From IMG/VR virus record IMGVR_UViG_3300034198_022187, positions 1-24,314 of that record: a stretch of DNA of 24,314 nucleotides. The stretch is one strand, 5' to 3'. Shown here one piece after another: positions 21,940 to 24,314 of the stretch. The notes beneath the pieces are model-generated. The model worked only from the letters and a program-made list of their open reading frames with translations, did not search any database and had not been told where the DNA came from. Within the stretch, counting starts at the first letter, position 1. The number at the start of each line of letters is the position of its first letter. The position numbers and the translations under genes are program-made. This DNA is from a virus.

Positions 21940-22572
21940 TTAAAACTCCTTTAGCCAAATGTAAGCACGAAAATCGCCATACGCCCATATTAACTCAAAT
22001 CCTTCTAATTCCTTTTCGCTTAATGGATATTGCACACCACTTAGCGAAAGCTCTTTATTAATCACCATCTTTAAAGATTCACCGTTTTCAATTTTGTTAC
22101 GCCATGTAACTCTATTTAGTGCCGTTCCTAGATATCCGCCCTTAGATTTCATTTTTTCTAGTATTACAAAAGCACCGCCAATCATACAATTATTTTTTAA
22201 AGAATCTATAAACATTTCTCTTTTTGAAGGATGGACAAAACACAAAGATAAAATACAAGTAGCAAATGAAAACTCTTCCATATACACATTTAAAAAATCA
22301 TCAAGGACTACTTCGCTTTCGCCTTTGTATCTTTCAACCATCTCTTTGCACTTTTCAACAGGTATGAAATCTATATTTCTTGACTTAATCATACTTGATA
22401 AGGCTAATTCAACATTGCCTGTTGATGCACCAAAGTCATACACATTTGTTTCTTCTGCCATAAATACAGATGCAATCTCAGGCAAGAAATGATTAACGAA
22501 ATTGTTGTGCCAATATAATTGTCCAGACAAGTGTTCGTCAAATTTTTCTGCTATTTTTGAGAACTCAAACAT
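21940..22572 (-). CDS. CmoA-like SAM methyltransferase
   Basis: 210 residues from MFEFSKIAEKFDEHLSGQ. The ATG at 22572 has AAAGGAG at good spacing; one 21 bp further upstream lies before it. YDFGASTGNVELALSS (45-60) is SAM motif I, IPVEKCKEMVERYK follows strand 2, ILSLCFVHPSKREMFIDSL the active-site loop, and GGAFVILEKM strand 5. The overall order, including the Leu/Phe-rich ending, recalls CmoA, which makes carboxy-SAM for tRNA wobble uridine modification; no cmoB is in the window. It could instead act on tRNA, DNA or a small molecule. It begins inside the end of the C5 methyltransferase gene (22 bp). Confidence 0.78.
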   Translation of the reverse strand: MFEFSKIAEKFDEHLSGQLYWHNNFVNHFLPEIASVFMAEETNVYDFGASTGNVELALSSMIKSRNIDFIPVEKCKEMVERYKGESEVVLDDFLNVYMEEFSFATCILSLCFVHPSKREMFIDSLKNNCMIGGAFVILEKMKSKGGYLGTALNRVTWRNKIENGESLKMVINKELSLSGVQYPLSEKELEGFELIWAYGDFRAYIWLKEF

Positions 22573-23450
22573 TTGTGATACTCCTTTAAACATCTTGCTA
22601 TGTACTGTACTGAAGGTACATGCATACCATTGTATTTATATTTATCAGTATTTGAAGCATCTGGAATATGCCAATGGTCATGAAAACCCATAAGTCTAAG
22701 TCTCTCTGTAGGCGTTACTCTGCGTATATTCCCATCAGATACCACTAAATCTGTAAAAGATTTATAATCTCTTTTTGTCAAAGTTGATGAGACTCCGCAT
22801 TCATCAAATTGATCACTTCTTTGGCGAGTAAAGTAGGCAAAGGTTTCTTTGAACCACATGCTCTCTTTAAAATTCCATTCAAAGCTTTTTTTGACAAGTT
22901 CCACGCTTTGTTGACAGGTTCTAGTACTACGAGGGCCAAACTCGAATATATCGCTATTGGCGGGGATTCCATCACGGACTCCCAAAATGTAAATTCTACG
23001 CCTTCGTTGGGCTGTTCCGCAGTACTGTGCATCGAGTGTCGTATAAGTCGCATCGTACCCGATGGAGGCAAGGTCACTGAGAATCGTGTTAAGTCCTCTT
23101 CTAACGAGCATTTGGACATTTTCAATGACACAGTATTTGGGTTGAACATCTTTAACTGCTCTGAAGAACTCTTTCCACAAGAACGATCTTTTGCCATATA
23201 TTCCCTCCTTTGATTGACTTGCTATAGATATGTCTGTACAGGGAAAACCCCCAACTATTACATCAAATTGATCTTTTTCGTATTTTATTTTTGTGACATC
23301 GCCATAATTTGGAATGTTTGGAAAATTTTTTGCCAAGACTTGAGAAGGATACTTATCTACTTCTGCAAAAGCAGTTACTGCAAAACCTTCTTTTTGAAAT
23401 CCTAAAGCAAAACCACCTATGCCCGAAAACATGTCGTAAACTTTAAGCAT
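22551..23450 (-). CDS. C5 cytosine DNA methyltransferase
   Basis: 299 residues. All core C5 motifs are present: I DMFSGIGGFALGF (6-18), IV VIVGGFPCTDIS (64-75) with Cys71 the nucleophile, VI VIENVQ (108-113), VIII QRRRRIYI (148-155), IX RRVTPTERLRLMGF, and motif X near the C-terminus. The recognition region between VIII and IX is short (~80 residues), so specificity cannot be read. No cognate restriction gene follows, so it is an orphan, likely protecting phage DNA from host restriction or altering expression. AAGGAGG precedes the ATG at 23450. See findings for the leader hairpin and a GC-rich internal patch. Confidence 0.94.
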   Translation of the reverse strand: MLKVYDMFSGIGGFALGFQKEGFAVTAFAEVDKYPSQVLAKNFPNIPNYGDVTKIKYEKDQFDVIVGGFPCTDISIASQSKEGIYGKRSFLWKEFFRAVKDVQPKYCVIENVQMLVRRGLNTILSDLASIGYDATYTTLDAQYCGTAQRRRRIYILGVRDGIPANSDIFEFGPRSTRTCQQSVELVKKSFEWNFKESMWFKETFAYFTRQRSDQFDECGVSSTLTKRDYKSFTDLVVSDGNIRRVTPTERLRLMGFHDHWHIPDASNTDKYKYNGMHVPSVQYIARCLKEYHKCLSSQK

Positions 23451-23460
23451 TTAAACCTCC

Positions 23461-23492
23461 TTGTAAGAAATATGTATGCGTTTTTCTTACAA
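23461..23492 (-). promoter_or_regulatory. 10-bp leader hairpin abutting the methyltransferase ribosome site
   Basis: TTGTAAGAAA (23461-23470) and TTTCTTACAA (23483-23492) are perfect inverted repeats with a 12-base loop. In the minus-strand mRNA the helix ends directly at GGAGG (complement of 23456-23460), the ribosome site of the C5 methyltransferase gene. The stem could block ribosome entry, or be an operator bound by a protein. Confidence 0.55.
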
Positions 23493-23496
23493 AACA

Positions 23497-23523
23497 ATGG
23501 GGCTGTTTTTTACGCAACCCCAT
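23497..23523 (-). terminator. Terminator-like hairpin
   Basis: ATGGGG (23497-23502) and CCCCAT (23518-23523) pair, extended past one mismatch by two more pairs. On the minus strand the hairpin is followed by TTGTTTTG, a modest U-run. It lies just beyond the stop of the small gene at 23536 and would end its transcript before the C5 methyltransferase gene. Confidence 0.5.
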
Positions 23524-23535
23524 GTCTCGTATGTA

Positions 23536-23754
23536 TTAACGACATTTCTTTCTACTAAGAATGCCCTTAAACCTAGATTGTTTTTGCGGAGCAGCAACAA
23601 CAACTTTTGTTTCTGGTTTTTTCTTAGTTTCAACTGCAACAGGTGCAGAAGATGAACAAACGCCACCAGAACAACTGGACTTAGAACGAAGCCCAATAGC
23701 ATTAACAGATTCAGAACCAAAGGCAATCGATGTTGCCAAGAATAAATCCAACAT
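23536..23754 (-). CDS. Small Ser/Cys-rich protein
   Basis: 72 residues: a hydrophobic start MLDLFLATSIAFGSES, a Cys/Ser-rich centre SKSSCSGGVCSSSAPVAVE, a Lys/Pro/Ala-rich middle and a basic end FKGILSRKKCR. AGGAGG is well placed before the ATG at 23754. The N-terminus looks like a short signal or surface anchor without a classical cleavage site. Small GC-richer proteins with an SCSGGVC-type centre remind me of planctomycete genomes, but this is memory only. One counted line within it is 48% G+C, unlike the phage genes. Confidence 0.62.
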   Translation of the reverse strand: MLDLFLATSIAFGSESVNAIGLRSKSSCSGGVCSSSAPVAVETKKKPETKVVVAAPQKQSRFKGILSRKKCR

Positions 23755-23784
23755 AAAATCTTCCTCCTAAAGACACCACAAAGT

Positions 23785-23806
23785 GATCTGATAACATAAT
23801 CAGATC
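23785..23806. promoter_or_regulatory. Perfect 8-bp inverted repeat
   Basis: GATCTGAT (23785-23792) and ATCAGATC (23799-23806) are separated by a 6-base loop, in the leader of the small gene at 23536, 10-20 bp before its ribosome site. No U-run follows, so it is more likely an operator or leader hairpin than a terminator. The gap 23755-23932 holds otherwise only AT-rich sequence, including a weak hairpin with a T-run (23889-23910) facing the plus strand, where no gene precedes it. Confidence 0.5.
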
Positions 23807-23932
23807 GTAATTCATTATTCGAGTAAAGCTAACAATTATTCAATCATTAGACAATATATTTAATATAAAAATAAATACATTGTACTATCCATAAGAATAT
23901 GGGCTTTTTTAGTTATGACAAGCTTGATTGAT

Positions 23933-24314
23933 TTAGAATATGCTTAGTGCTTTACCATCAGATATAGGTATTGGTCGCCCTAAATTGTCTCTAATTTGAA
24001 ACATTGGGTCTAAACCTAATGCTTTGTATACTGTGGCATAAACATCTGAAATACTGCAAGGTTTGTCTTTAATGTCCATACCATCTGAGGTTGTAGATCC
24101 ATAAACCTGCCCACCTTGGATAGTACCACCCCCAAGAACCACAGACCAACATCTAGCCCAATGATCACGACCAGCATTCTGATTAATCTTAGGAGTACGA
24201 CCAAACTCGCCCATCCACATAACTACAGTATCTTTCCACATACCCATATCTACCAAGTCCTTGACCAAATATCCCATGCCCATATCAAGACGATTCCCAT
24301 TCCCACGCCTAATA
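23933..24314 (-). CDS. DUF1501 protein, C-terminal part
   Basis: The open frame runs in from beyond the right edge (in-frame codons precede the first Met at 24283), so this is the last 126 residues of a longer protein. Residues MGYLVKDLVDMGMWKDTVVM, then MGEFGRTPKINQNAGRDHW, VVLGGGTIQGGQVYG, SISDVYATVYKALGLD, and GRPIPISDGKALS follow the DUF1501 C-terminal half closely. DUF1501 proteins are alkaline-phosphatase/sulfatase-superfamily members, usually exported and abundant in Planctomycetes and related phyla, with unproven substrates. One counted line is 43% G+C, against ~15-30% in phage-like genes. It is either host DNA next to the element or a gene the phage has taken up. Confidence 0.9.
   Translation of the reverse strand, partial: IRRGNGNRLDMGMGYLVKDLVDMGMWKDTVVMWMGEFGRTPKINQNAGRDHWARCWSVVLGGGTIQGGQVYGSTTSDGMDIKDKPCSISDVYATVYKALGLDPMFQIRDNLGRPIPISDGKALSIF

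Noticed and set aside
22778-23213. Frames on both strands inside the C5 methyltransferase gene
   Set aside because: The methyltransferase motifs span the whole region in one frame; the others are shadows favoured by the GC-rich patch.
23487-23726. 79-residue Leu-rich minus-strand frame over the small Ser/Cys-rich gene
   Set aside because: It overlaps two hairpins and lacks a ribosome site; the 72-residue frame starts behind a clear AGGAGG.
23889-23910. Hairpin CCATA/TATGG followed by six T on the plus strand
   Set aside because: Only five AU-rich pairs, and no plus-strand gene lies upstream to be terminated; kept only as a note in the palindrome entry.
1-24314. CRISPR array, insertion sequence, integrase or tRNA genes
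   Set aside because: No regular spaced repeats, transposase or integrase motifs, or cloverleaf patterns were seen on either strand.

Overview
The window looks like part of a large, strongly AT-rich double-stranded DNA phage genome, probably a tailed phage, or a phage-derived element. Genes are short, densely packed and organised in long co-oriented runs. Most neighbours abut or overlap by 1-22 bp, with ATGA, TAATG and longer overlaps. Typical phage accessory genes are present: thyX, def, two HNH nucleases, a C5 cytosine methyltransferase, a Dps-like DUF5856-type protein, small zinc-finger proteins and many glycosyltransferases. No tRNA, rRNA, ribosomal protein, CRISPR array or IS element was recognised. 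The right-edge DUF1501 fragment belongs to a family abundant in Planctomycetes and relatives, so a planctomycete host is possible, but that is inference from one partial gene.

Layout. (1) 1-2642, minus: a truncated phage structural-type protein, a papain-like C1 peptidase, a secreted protein and a small protein. (2) 2740-9220, minus: nucleotide, translation and small-protein functions. These include thyX, two GNAT acetyltransferases, a GT4 glycosyltransferase, peptide deformylase, two HNH nucleases and several Cys-rich proteins. (3) 9221-9598: a gene-free, GC-elevated stretch with nested inverted repeats, best read as a structured non-coding RNA. (4) 9599-14914, minus, and 15189-17782, plus: a sugar/glycan island with GT-A glycosyltransferases, Methyltransf_24-like enzymes, a WecE-type aminotransferase, a half-size DegT-like protein and a DUF5672 enzyme, plus the Dps-like, HAD and YkgJ-like proteins. 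The divergent junction near 15 kb holds the debris of another glycosyltransferase. (5) 17775-23450, minus: a glycosyltransferase-methyltransferase fusion, small unknown and zinc-finger genes, a CmoA-like methyltransferase and the C5 DNA methyltransferase. (6) 23451-24314, minus: a small Ser/Cys-rich protein and the DUF1501 fragment, both clearly richer in GC than the phage-like genes.

How the genes may work together (inference). The island could build and transfer an amino-deoxy sugar containing glycan onto virion proteins, host surface or DNA. WecE would supply the amino sugar, several GTs would transfer it and methyltransferases would cap it. No gene for making the nucleotide-sugar precursor is in the window, so that would come from the host or from elsewhere in the phage. 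thyX supports dTMP supply, the C5 methyltransferase would protect DNA, and def would assist N-terminal processing of new proteins.

All functional names rest on motifs read by eye; no database search was run.
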